The notes beneath the pieces are model-generated. The model ran no database searches, was not told the DNA's origin, and was given only the letters and a program-made list of their open reading frames with translations. The position numbers were made by a program, and so were the translations under genes. This document shows positions 29,342 to 35,435 of a stretch of DNA of 35,435 bases, piece by piece. This DNA comes from JAGWGI01 sp050749785 (GTDB taxonomy: Archaea > Micrarchaeota > Micrarchaeia > Micrarchaeales > CABMGC01). Location: positions 1 through 35,435 of the forward strand of contig JBOGSA010000038.1 of the NCBI GenBank assembly GCA_050749785.1, written 5' to 3'. Numbering within the stretch: position 1 is the stretch's first letter; each line of letters opens with the position of its first letter.

Positions 29342-29944
29342 TTACTTCTTTGCCTTCTTTGCGCTTGGTTTTGTCGCAGGCTTGGAGTCATCGTCATCGA
29401 AGTCAACCTTAACCGGCTCCTTTTCATCATCTGGAGTCTGGAAGAAGTCGGCCTTCGTGAAATGGAACATTCCTGCAAGCATGTTCCCTGGGAACTGCTG
29501 CAAGGCATTGTTATAGTCAAGCACATAGTCATTGTATGATGTCCTTACGAAAGAGATTTTGTCCTCTGTTGTCTCAAGCTGGTCTTGTAGCTCCTTGAAG
29601 TTCGCTGACGCCTTGAGGTCTGGATAGTTCTCCGCCACAGCAAAGATGCTCTTTAGCGCCTGGCTGAGCTTGTTGTTTGCAGCCGCTTTGTCCTCCACTG
29701 AACCGGATATTATTGAACTTCTAAGCTTTGTCACTTGTGTGAGAACGCTTGCCTCGTACTTCTTGTAGCCCTTTACTGTCGCGACCAGATTTGGAATCAG
29801 GTCGTATCTCCTCTTGAGTTGAACGTCTATCTGAGCCCAAGCATCTTGCACCCTGTTCCTCTTGGCAATGAAGCCGTTGAAGATCAGAATTATTGCAAGG
29901 ACGATTACTACTACTATGCCCCCAATTATCCAAGTGATGTCCAT
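29342..29944 (-). CDS. lemA: LemA-family membrane protein
   Basis: 200 residues: one N-terminal transmembrane helix (IGGIVVVIVLAIILIFNGFI), then a long helical bundle with family motifs RVQDAWAQIDVQLKRRYDLI, PNLVATVKGY and YNDYVLDYNNALQQFPGN. A low-complexity tail of Asp then Lys (DFDDDD...KKAKK) ends the protein. LemA function is not settled; it is frequently encoded with HtpX, as here, which suggests membrane quality control. A TATA-like GCTTTAATCC lies about 25 bases upstream of ATG 29944. Confidence 0.93.
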   Translation of the reverse strand: MDITWIIGGIVVVIVLAIILIFNGFIAKRNRVQDAWAQIDVQLKRRYDLIPNLVATVKGYKKYEASVLTQVTKLRSSIISGSVEDKAAANNKLSQALKSIFAVAENYPDLKASANFKELQDQLETTEDKISFVRTSYNDYVLDYNNALQQFPGNMLAGMFHFTKADFFQTPDDEKEPVKVDFDDDDSKPATKPSAKKAKK

Positions 29945-29992
29945 AGAATCAGATATAATATGCAGCCTAAGGATTAAAGCCTTTCGATATGC

Positions 29993-30610
29993 TTAGACCG
30001 GCCCAATAGAATTTATGAATCCCCAAACAGTCATTATCTCCCTGTGTACTTCTTCTGGCTGCTGATTGCCGTTTATGCTATGCCAAACATTTATGCTGTA
30101 TCTTTCCGAAAGGCGTTTGTATTCCGTCTGGAGCGCCTTTAGGTCATCTAGCTTATCGAATCTCTCCTCCTTTCCCTTTCTTTGCTGTATTCGCTTTAGG
30201 GCGATTTCTGGAGGCACATTTAGGTAGAAGATGTGATCCGCCTTTGGAAATATATTGTTCATGTAAATAAGGTTGTCCATTGTGAGCCCTAATTTTGAGC
30301 CGAATGCTGCACCGTATACGACTGTTGACTGGTAATATCTATCTGTTATTACAGTATATCCTTCAGCCAACTTTGGCTTTATCAGAGTTTCAACGTGCTC
30401 AGATCGATCTGCCATGAAAAGAAGCTGCAGGGTTCTCACATCCATCTTGCTACCATTAGAAAGTGCCTGCCTTGTGAATTTTCCTATTTCACCGCCAGTT
30501 GGCTCCTCAGTTACAATCACCGTTGGATTCGTCTTTCTTAATGCGTCAGCGAAGAGGTTGATCTGCGTGCTCTTTCCAGAACCCTCTCCGCCCTCGATTA
30601 CAATCAACAT
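29993..30610 (-). CDS. tmk: Thymidylate kinase
   Basis: 205 residues. The P-loop is EGGEGSGKST, the DR(Y/H) motif is ITDRYYQSTVVYG, the LID region is QQRKGKEERFD, and TEEPTGGEIGKFTRQ forms the dTMP site. The enzyme phosphorylates dTMP to dTDP. ATG 30610 is taken as start; a GTG at 30619 would add three residues and sits where a leaderless transcript from a TATA-like TTTAAATT would begin, so either is possible. The gene is divergent from glyA, linking it to dTMP metabolism. Confidence 0.94.
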   Translation of the reverse strand: MLIVIEGGEGSGKSTQINLFADALRKTNPTVIVTEEPTGGEIGKFTRQALSNGSKMDVRTLQLLFMADRSEHVETLIKPKLAEGYTVITDRYYQSTVVYGAAFGSKLGLTMDNLIYMNNIFPKADHIFYLNVPPEIALKRIQQRKGKEERFDKLDDLKALQTEYKRLSERYSINVWHSINGNQQPEEVHREIMTVWGFINSIGPV

Positions 30611-30716
30611 ATTATACACTCAAGATACGTTTTTAGCCAATTTAAATCTATTGTGCCCTTTCGTACATGGAGAAAACGTTTTATGCCTTCAGATGGATAT
30701 TATCCTCTGTGGTTGA

Positions 30717-32066
30717 ATGGGGGACTTTAGGAACTTGGAGAGGGTAGACCCTACTTTGGCAGACGCCATGGCAAAGGAGCTTAGAAGGCAAAGACAGACC
30801 CTTGAATTGATACCTTCCGAGAACTTTGCGAGCATAAATGTGGTGCGTGCACTCGGCTCCGTACTTACTAACAAATACTCCGAAGGGTATCCGGGGAAGA
30901 GATACTACGGAGGCAACGAATTCATAGATGTGATTGAGACTCTTGCCATTGAACGCGCAAAGAAACTTTTTGAGGTTCCACACGTGAATGTGCAGCCATA
31001 TTCCGGATCGCCTGCTAACTTTGCTGTTTATGCTACAATCTGCAAGCCCGGAGACACCATCATGGGAATGAACCTTACTGACGGTGGTCACCTCACCCAC
31101 GGATGGAAGACCAGCGTCACTGGACAGTTCTTCAATAGCGTCGCATATCATGTCAAGCCTGACGGCTACATAGACATAGAGGAAGTCAGAAGGCTGGCTC
31201 ACGAACACAAGCCGAAATTAATCTGGATAGGGGCAACAGCTTACACAAGGGCGCTTCCTTTTGCGGACTTCGCAAAGATCGCGGATGAGGTTGATGCATA
31301 TCTGGTTTCAGATATCGCGCACATCGCTGGCCTAGTAGCTGGAGGCGCACATGAAAGCCCGGTGGGATACGTGCACATAGTAACGACCACAACACACAAG
31401 ACGCTGCGCGGCCCTAGAGGGGCTATGATAATGGTGACGGACAAGGGGCTTAAGAAAAATCCTGAGCTTGGAAACATGATTGATAAAACGATATTTCCTG
31501 GACTTCAGGGCGGACCGCACGATAATACCACTGCAGCTCTTGCTGTTGCGCTTCTGGAGGCATCGCAGCCTGAGTTCGCAGTGTATGCAAAGCAGATAGT
31601 GAAGAATGCAAAGGTGCTAGGCGAGGAACTTTCAAAGATGGGTCTAACACTTGTGACTGGAGGAACTGACAATCATATGGTACTTGTCGATTTATCGAAA
31701 AGATATGGACCTGGAAAGGGGGCATTTGCGCAGGAGGCGCTTGACCTTGCCGGAATCGTATGCAACAAGAACACAGTTCCAGCCGAGCCTGCAAGCCCTT
31801 TCTATCCGAGCGGAATTAGGATCGGCACACCTGCAATAACCTCAAGAGGGATGAAGGAGGAGGAGATGAGACTGGTTGCAAAATACATCTTTGAAGTTGT
31901 CGAGCAAATACACGGATATGATATGCCGACAGAGAAAGAGGCACGCTCTGCTGCGATAAGCAAATTCAAGAGCGAAATGAGGAAGAACGCTAAAATAAAG
32001 GAAACAGGAGCCAAGGTCATCGAACTGTGCAACAGATTCCCGATTTATCCGGAAATAGACGCCTGA
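30717..32066 (+). CDS. glyA: Serine hydroxymethyltransferase
   Basis: 449 residues. The PLP lysine lies in VTTTTHKTLRGPRG. Other marks are LELIPSENFAS, NKYSEGYPGKRYYGGNE, NVQPYSGSPANFAVY, DIAHIAGLVA and GGPHDNTTAALAVAL. It converts serine and a tetrahydropterin to glycine and the methylene-pterin used for dTMP and other one-carbon needs. A long ThyX-like protein and tmk nearby are natural consumers. ATG 30717 is preceded by a TATA-like GTTTTATGCC. The stop abuts the convergent PhoU-like gene. Confidence 0.96.
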   Translation: MGDFRNLERVDPTLADAMAKELRRQRQTLELIPSENFASINVVRALGSVLTNKYSEGYPGKRYYGGNEFIDVIETLAIERAKKLFEVPHVNVQPYSGSPANFAVYATICKPGDTIMGMNLTDGGHLTHGWKTSVTGQFFNSVAYHVKPDGYIDIEEVRRLAHEHKPKLIWIGATAYTRALPFADFAKIADEVDAYLVSDIAHIAGLVAGGAHESPVGYVHIVTTTTHKTLRGPRGAMIMVTDKGLKKNPELGNMIDKTIFPGLQGGPHDNTTAALAVALLEASQPEFAVYAKQIVKNAKVLGEELSKMGLTLVTGGTDNHMVLVDLSKRYGPGKGAFAQEALDLAGIVCNKNTVPAEPASPFYPSGIRIGTPAITSRGMKEEEMRLVAKYIFEVVEQIHGYDMPTEKEARSAAISKFKSEMRKNAKIKETGAKVIELCNRFPIYPEIDA

Positions 32067-32939
32067 TTAAAGCAGAAACTCATTCTTCTTTTTCCTCCAC
32101 ACTATCCCTGTTTCAGCTATCGCAACTATGCTCCAGACAAGATCGTCAAGCAGCATGCGCTGAAAATCAGTTAGTTTTTGTGATTTTACCTTCTTGAGGA
32201 GCAAATCGCCGAGCACGATCGCATCAAGTATTGTCTTTTCATCTCCTTTAAGCGCGTTTATGCTCAGCTCGAACTGCTTTTTGGCCTCGGCCACAAGAGC
32301 ATCAACCTGCTTGGACCTATTCTTTGATACGAGCGTGAGCCAGTCCGATATCAGCTCTGCCATCTGCAAAAGCCGAAAGTATGCATACAGATCTGCTGGC
32401 TTGACAAGATTTAGGTACCTCACACCGAACAGATAGAATCTATCGACAACATCCTCGGAGGTCTGCAGGGCCTGCGTGTCTCCTGATAGGACAAGGGAAA
32501 ACTCCTCGGAGATTAGATTGTGCATCCTTGAAAAGATTCTCTCCATGCTCGTCTCCTTCACGCTGCTCATATCCTCGATGAGAAGTTCATTTTTGTTCTG
32601 CTTTACTATCTCGAATCCTATGTAGCGCTTGTTTATGCGCTCGTGTATGCGCTCTGCGTCCTTTTGCGTAAAGCCGCTCTTGGAATACAGGTTCAGTTTT
32701 GTGGTGCCGTATAGGTGATGAAAGCCAATCAGCCTGGAGACAATGTTAGGGGAGAGGTTTGTGACATCCTCCTCCGCCTCCTTCTTTGGGGTCTGGGCCG
32801 AGCTCACGATGAGCTCGCCTGATTCATTTTCATTTAGGTAGATCAATGCGCCATGCTTGAGCATCTTTTGTTGCACCCACTTCTTTGGTATGACTATGGC
32901 GACACTGTTCTTGCCGAACTTGAAGAGCCTTTTTTCCAT
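32067..32939 (-). CDS. PhoU-like regulator with N-terminal SpoVT/AbrB domain
   Basis: 290 residues. The N-terminus (KFGKNSVAIVIPKKWVQQKM then LKHGALIYLNEN) is a swapped-hairpin AbrB/SpoVT DNA-binding domain. From about residue 135 the helical repeats (MERIFSRMHNLISEEFSLVL, VVDRFYLFGVRYLNLV and MAELISDWLTLVSKNRSK) match PhoU bundles. Such archaeal fusions are thought to link phosphate or another signal to transcription. No phosphate transporter genes are nearby. A run of alternating TA lies about 25 bases before ATG 32939, a leaderless-type promoter. Confidence 0.85.
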   Translation of the reverse strand: MEKRLFKFGKNSVAIVIPKKWVQQKMLKHGALIYLNENESGELIVSSAQTPKKEAEEDVTNLSPNIVSRLIGFHHLYGTTKLNLYSKSGFTQKDAERIHERINKRYIGFEIVKQNKNELLIEDMSSVKETSMERIFSRMHNLISEEFSLVLSGDTQALQTSEDVVDRFYLFGVRYLNLVKPADLYAYFRLLQMAELISDWLTLVSKNRSKQVDALVAEAKKQFELSINALKGDEKTILDAIVLGDLLLKKVKSQKLTDFQRMLLDDLVWSIVAIAETGIVWRKKKNEFLL

Positions 32940-33000
32940 GATTTATTCTGATATATATTGTATATATACTTTATGCAAAAGGCATATATTAAAGGAAACC
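32940..33000. promoter_or_regulatory. Divergent TATA-rich promoter region
   Basis: Between the PhoU-like gene and the PH-domain gene lies TA-rich DNA (32950-32970). On the reverse strand TATATATAC about 25 bases from ATG 32939 suits a leaderless mRNA. On the forward strand CATATATTAAAGG (32983-32995) would start a transcript near 33014. Confidence 0.5.
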
Positions 33001-33018
33001 GTAGGGTAAGTGAAGGGA

Positions 33019-33093
33019 ATGGAATCGAATGGAAGGCCTCTGGTCGGGCTTATACCACATAGTTCCGGGGGAGTGGGGAATTGGGAAGCGTAG
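33019..33093 (+). CDS. Possible 24-residue leader peptide overlapping the PH-domain gene
   Basis: ATG 33019 lies just downstream of the start site expected from the TATA-like element at 32983-32995. The frame reads MESNGRPLVGLIPHSSGGVG and NWEA, then stops at 33091-33093, 10 bases past the start codon of the PH-domain gene in another frame. The position would allow translational coupling. There is no homology support, and a frame of this length can arise by chance. Confidence 0.25.
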   Translation: MESNGRPLVGLIPHSSGGVGNWEA

Positions 33094-33548
33094 ATGAGGC
33101 GAGGGCCCTAGTTGAGGAAATGCTCTGGCCCAATGAGCGCATACGCTTCTGCGTTCGCCAGAGCAAGCTCTGGATTCTTGGGGGCTCGCTGAGCTCGCCC
33201 TCGATAATAGTTGCGACGAACAAGCGCCTCATACTTGTGACCAAGCCGCTCTTTGGGCTCTATCAGGACTATGAGATCTTGCACTACAAGCAAATAGTCG
33301 GCATACGAGTCACGCATGGAATCTTCACATCCTCTATATACATAGCCACGAACGGGACGCAGACGCATAGTGCGATGCACCATAATGCGAGCAACAGCAC
33401 AATAAGCGGAATATACAAAGGAGTCGGTGGGATGATCGCATCGTATCTAAACGATATGATGGTGAAGTGGCACGAATTTGAGACCTATGGCAACATCGCC
33501 GACGTTCCAAGGACAAAGCAAGATATGGGCTTGCTTGTGAGGAACTGA
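33081..33548 (+). CDS. Small PH-like domain protein
   Basis: 155 residues from TTG 33081, preceded by a G-rich ribosome site (GTGGGG). The core (SIIVATNKRLILVTKPLFGL, then YEILHYKQIVGIRVTHGIFT and SSIYIATNG) follows the strand pattern of prokaryotic PH-like domains, where ITNxRLI and IxYxxIxxI recur. A C-terminal helix follows (MIASYLNDMMVKWHEFE). Its ligand and location are unknown. The stop abuts the stop of the ThyX-like gene. Confidence 0.7.
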   Translation: MGSVDEARALVEEMLWPNERIRFCVRQSKLWILGGSLSSPSIIVATNKRLILVTKPLFGLYQDYEILHYKQIVGIRVTHGIFTSSIYIATNGTQTHSAMHHNASNSTISGIYKGVGGMIASYLNDMMVKWHEFETYGNIADVPRTKQDMGLLVRN

Positions 33549-35264
33549 TTAGGCCTTGCCTATCTGGCTCTTCTTAACTGCCAGCCTTATCTCGGAGTCC
33601 AGCCTTCCCAGCGTCTTCTCGCTCATGTCAAGGTATGTCATTGGCTCAATCACTGTCGGGTGCACGTTCTTGACCTTCATAGCCATGTCCTGCACGAGCT
33701 TTCTGTAGTCGGGATGGCCCTGATGCGTCGATCTGAGCTCACAGAGATGGTAGAGTTGCCTTGCATTGAGCTTGTAGTACCATCTTATGTTGAAGCCGAA
33801 TGTGACGACGTACTGCGCCTGGTATGGATTGCTTGGCAAAAGTTTGTTGTAAAGATCAACCACGCTTGCCATCTTGCTCTGGTAATCATCATCTATTCCG
33901 ATTTCCACATATGCATCGCGCGTATCGTATCCGAGTTCGATTCCGAAGTTCTGCCTCTCTTGCGTTCCAATCCTATGACGCTGTATGTCGCGGTATATCC
34001 CTATCCTCCCCATCAGGTCGAATGTGTAATCAAGATTTTCAAATGCCCTTCCGGGCTTGTGGCGCCTGTTCGTCCTGTTGCCGATGTATGTCTTTATCAG
34101 GTTCTTCCTCTCAACTTCGCTCATCTTCCCTGCATGTTCTGCCGCCTGGCGCATGCTTGTGCCCTTTGAGAATCTGTAGATTATCGCAGACGCAAGTATC
34201 ACCTGCGCTCTTTCATCTGGCTTTGAAGTTCCTTCTCCTGCATACTCACTAAGAGCCACGGTCTCCTCGTTTGATACTATGCCGTGGGTGATCTGCGAGA
34301 CTGTCTTGTAAGTGTGCGCTGTCCTTTCGCTGTAGAAATTCTGCAGTGTTGTGCCGTAGTCATCATGAACTCTCTTTACAAGAGACGGAACCAGCTTCTT
34401 GAGCTCACCAGATAGCCGGTTTGCGATCCATCTCGATTCGGCCAGAGGTGAAGAAAGCATCTTGTTTAGCATATTCTCATAAGACCTTGCATCTGCGCTG
34501 ATTCCAACATGGGTAAGTGTTGCCATGGGAAGATAATCGCGCAGGAAATCAAGTGCGTTTGCCTTGATTGAATTCTCATACGCCTTTCGCAGATCGAGCT
34601 CTGTTATTCCAGATTCCTCTTCTATCTCTTTGGTGAGCTCGGTTATCTTTACGACTTTACTTGCTATCCTAAAGCCTATATCCTCGATCTTATTTGTATC
34701 ACTAATGTACTTCATCATCTTCTCCATGTAGTTTGAGTAGGAATCAAAGAGGCCATTCATTAGGTGGAGGTAATCGTCTCCGTGCCTTGACCCCATTATG
34801 TCAGGGTCCCTATAAAACATGTATTCCCCATTTGGAAGTTTCTTGTCGAATGCAACATATCTTGTCGACTTTTCTATGTAGGAAGCAAGCCTGCAATCTT
34901 CAATGTCCTTTACCGCAACATTAGAAACATATTCGCAAGATGCTGGAAGTCCGCCCACCATCTCCTGGATTGAATCATCTCCGTAGTCAACCAACCATGC
35001 GTCAAAAAACTCTCTTCCCCTACTTTTGTTCGGGAAAAATTCCTTTAGGTAGAGTCTTCTGCTCGTCAGCGCTGTCCTGCTGTATCTGGAAAGCAGCGCA
35101 CCTGACTGTTCGGGAGTGAAATCCTCAGATATTCTCCATGCAAAGATATTGCTATTAAGGTTCGTTACATTGTTGCCCAGAAGCGCAACCTCCTCATCGG
35201 TGAACTGCTCGACTGAAGTGCCCTTGTCGTTCTCATTGAAGGACAAAAGATAATCAGAACCCAT
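33549..35264 (-). CDS. Long ThyX-like flavin-dependent thymidylate synthase family protein
   Basis: 571 residues from ATG 35264 (GGGGGT close upstream; GTG 35288 is possible), more than twice the length of classical ThyX. Two ThyX-like halves are visible. The N-terminal half has YGDDSIQEM and CRLASYIEKSTRYVAFD, echoing the SxxEH and S.RY elements. The C-terminal half has RDIQRHRIGTQERQNFG, resembling the RHRxxSxxE flavin/dUMP motif. Long ThyX-like proteins occur in several archaea and bacteria, and their activity is less certain than that of standard ThyX. With glyA and tmk nearby, dTMP synthesis is the best guess. Confidence 0.8.
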   Translation of the reverse strand: MGSDYLLSFNENDKGTSVEQFTDEEVALLGNNVTNLNSNIFAWRISEDFTPEQSGALLSRYSRTALTSRRLYLKEFFPNKSRGREFFDAWLVDYGDDSIQEMVGGLPASCEYVSNVAVKDIEDCRLASYIEKSTRYVAFDKKLPNGEYMFYRDPDIMGSRHGDDYLHLMNGLFDSYSNYMEKMMKYISDTNKIEDIGFRIASKVVKITELTKEIEEESGITELDLRKAYENSIKANALDFLRDYLPMATLTHVGISADARSYENMLNKMLSSPLAESRWIANRLSGELKKLVPSLVKRVHDDYGTTLQNFYSERTAHTYKTVSQITHGIVSNEETVALSEYAGEGTSKPDERAQVILASAIIYRFSKGTSMRQAAEHAGKMSEVERKNLIKTYIGNRTNRRHKPGRAFENLDYTFDLMGRIGIYRDIQRHRIGTQERQNFGIELGYDTRDAYVEIGIDDDYQSKMASVVDLYNKLLPSNPYQAQYVVTFGFNIRWYYKLNARQLYHLCELRSTHQGHPDYRKLVQDMAMKVKNVHPTVIEPMTYLDMSEKTLGRLDSEIRLAVKKSQIGKA

Positions 35265-35298
35265 GCTACCCCCGATGTGTATAGCCACCTAAAAGATG

Positions 35299-35334
35299 TG
35301 ACATTCTCCCACCCGTAAACGGCGTGGGCTTCCC
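35299..35334 (-). repeat. Possible IS605-type right-end hairpin
   Basis: CCCAC-CCG (35308-35315) pairs with CGG-c-GTGGG (35320-35328) around a TAAA loop with a single bulged base. On the reverse strand it reads GGGAAGCCCACGCC through to GGGAGAATGTCAC, resembling the conserved right ends of archaeal IS605/IS1341 elements, where GAAGCCCAC lies at the end of tnpB. GAAGCCCAC also occurs in forward orientation at 459-467. It lies 35 bases upstream of the ThyX-like start codon. No intact tnpB is visible. It could also be a leader hairpin of that gene. Confidence 0.5.
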
Positions 35335-35355
35335 AATCAACCAAGATTGATATGA

Positions 35356-35435
35356 TATGGAACAAAAAGAGATATAAATGCAACTACAAATTACTGCTAT
35401 ACGGCGGGACACGTCGGAATCCGAGAGGATAAAAT
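35356..35435 (+). pseudogene. Possible TnpB C-terminal fragment running off the window
   Basis: One forward frame, open from after a TGA to the window end, reads YGTKRDINATTNYC then YTAGHVGIREDK. Archaeal TnpB proteins carry an RDxNA motif (RuvC-like Asp) and, some residues later, TAGxxGIxACG. The order fits, but the stretch between is shorter than usual and the CG after GI is not seen, so this is at best a remnant. It may be chance. Confidence 0.25.

Noticed and set aside
33660..34252. Two long forward frames (169 and 142 residues) inside the ThyX-like gene
   Set aside because: They mirror a well-supported reverse-strand gene and have unnatural, Cys/Leu/Ser-heavy composition.

Overview
The window is a dense stretch of an archaeal chromosome. 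It carries archaeal information-processing genes (eS8, aIF1A, aIF2-beta, MBF1, FEN-1, an XPF/Hef-type nuclease, RIO1 kinase, the KEOPS subunit Cgi121, Trm1, archaeal AlaRS), the archaeal lipid gene carS, and 7S SRP RNA. Many genes have a TATA-like box about 25 nt before the start codon, as expected for leaderless mRNAs, while genes inside operons have GGTGA- or GGAG-type Shine-Dalgarno sites. Small genes, very short spacers and a single-domain XPF nuclease suggest a small-genome archaeon, possibly DPANN and perhaps Micrarchaeota-like. That placement is an inference; nothing here proves the phylum.

Layout. 1-470: a partial IS200/IS605 transposase (tnpA), a strong hairpin and a possible tnpB tail. 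474-3835: Fap7/AK6-like ATPase, DUF357 protein, trm1, carbamate kinase and an unknown zinc protein. 3839-9818: a ten-gene leftward operon encoding a secretion ATPase, two separate TadC-like membrane proteins and seven short-leader pilin-like proteins, which together look like a type IV pilus machine. A winged-helix regulator candidate is divergent from it. 10334-13424: HTH-like protein, FNR-like flavoprotein, small helical protein, ornithine-carbamoyltransferase-like enzyme, unknown protein and eS8. 13510-16939: Cgi121, XPF nuclease, RIO1, a possible degenerate nuclease, aIF1A and aIF2-beta. 17036-17453: SRP RNA and a tRNA-Ser(GCT) with a large D-loop insertion. 17495-26917: a broken PPOX flavoprotein gene, TRAM protein, HAD phosphatase, Cas4/ExoV-like nuclease, alaS, carS, site-2 protease, MBF1, FEN-1, Hsp20 and a 38-residue very basic protein. 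26918-35264: transglutaminase-like protein, beta-carbonic-anhydrase-like protein, htpX-lemA, thymidylate kinase, glyA, PhoU-like regulator, PH-domain protein and a long ThyX-like protein. 35289-35435: possible IS605-type remnants.

How the genes fit together. glyA (methylene-folate supply), the ThyX-like protein and tmk could form a dTMP/dTTP route. The carbamoyltransferase plus carbamate kinase could make ATP from a carbamoylated amine, but no arginine deiminase is in the window. Trm1, RIO1, Fap7, Cgi121, eS8, aIF1A, aIF2-beta, AlaRS, tRNA-Ser and SRP RNA form a translation-rich background. The most distinctive items are the pilus operon, the tRNA-Ser D-loop insertion, the in-frame TAG in the PPOX gene, and the very tight stop-to-stop packing of convergent genes: ten of eleven pairs lie between a 14-bp overlap and a 3-bp gap.
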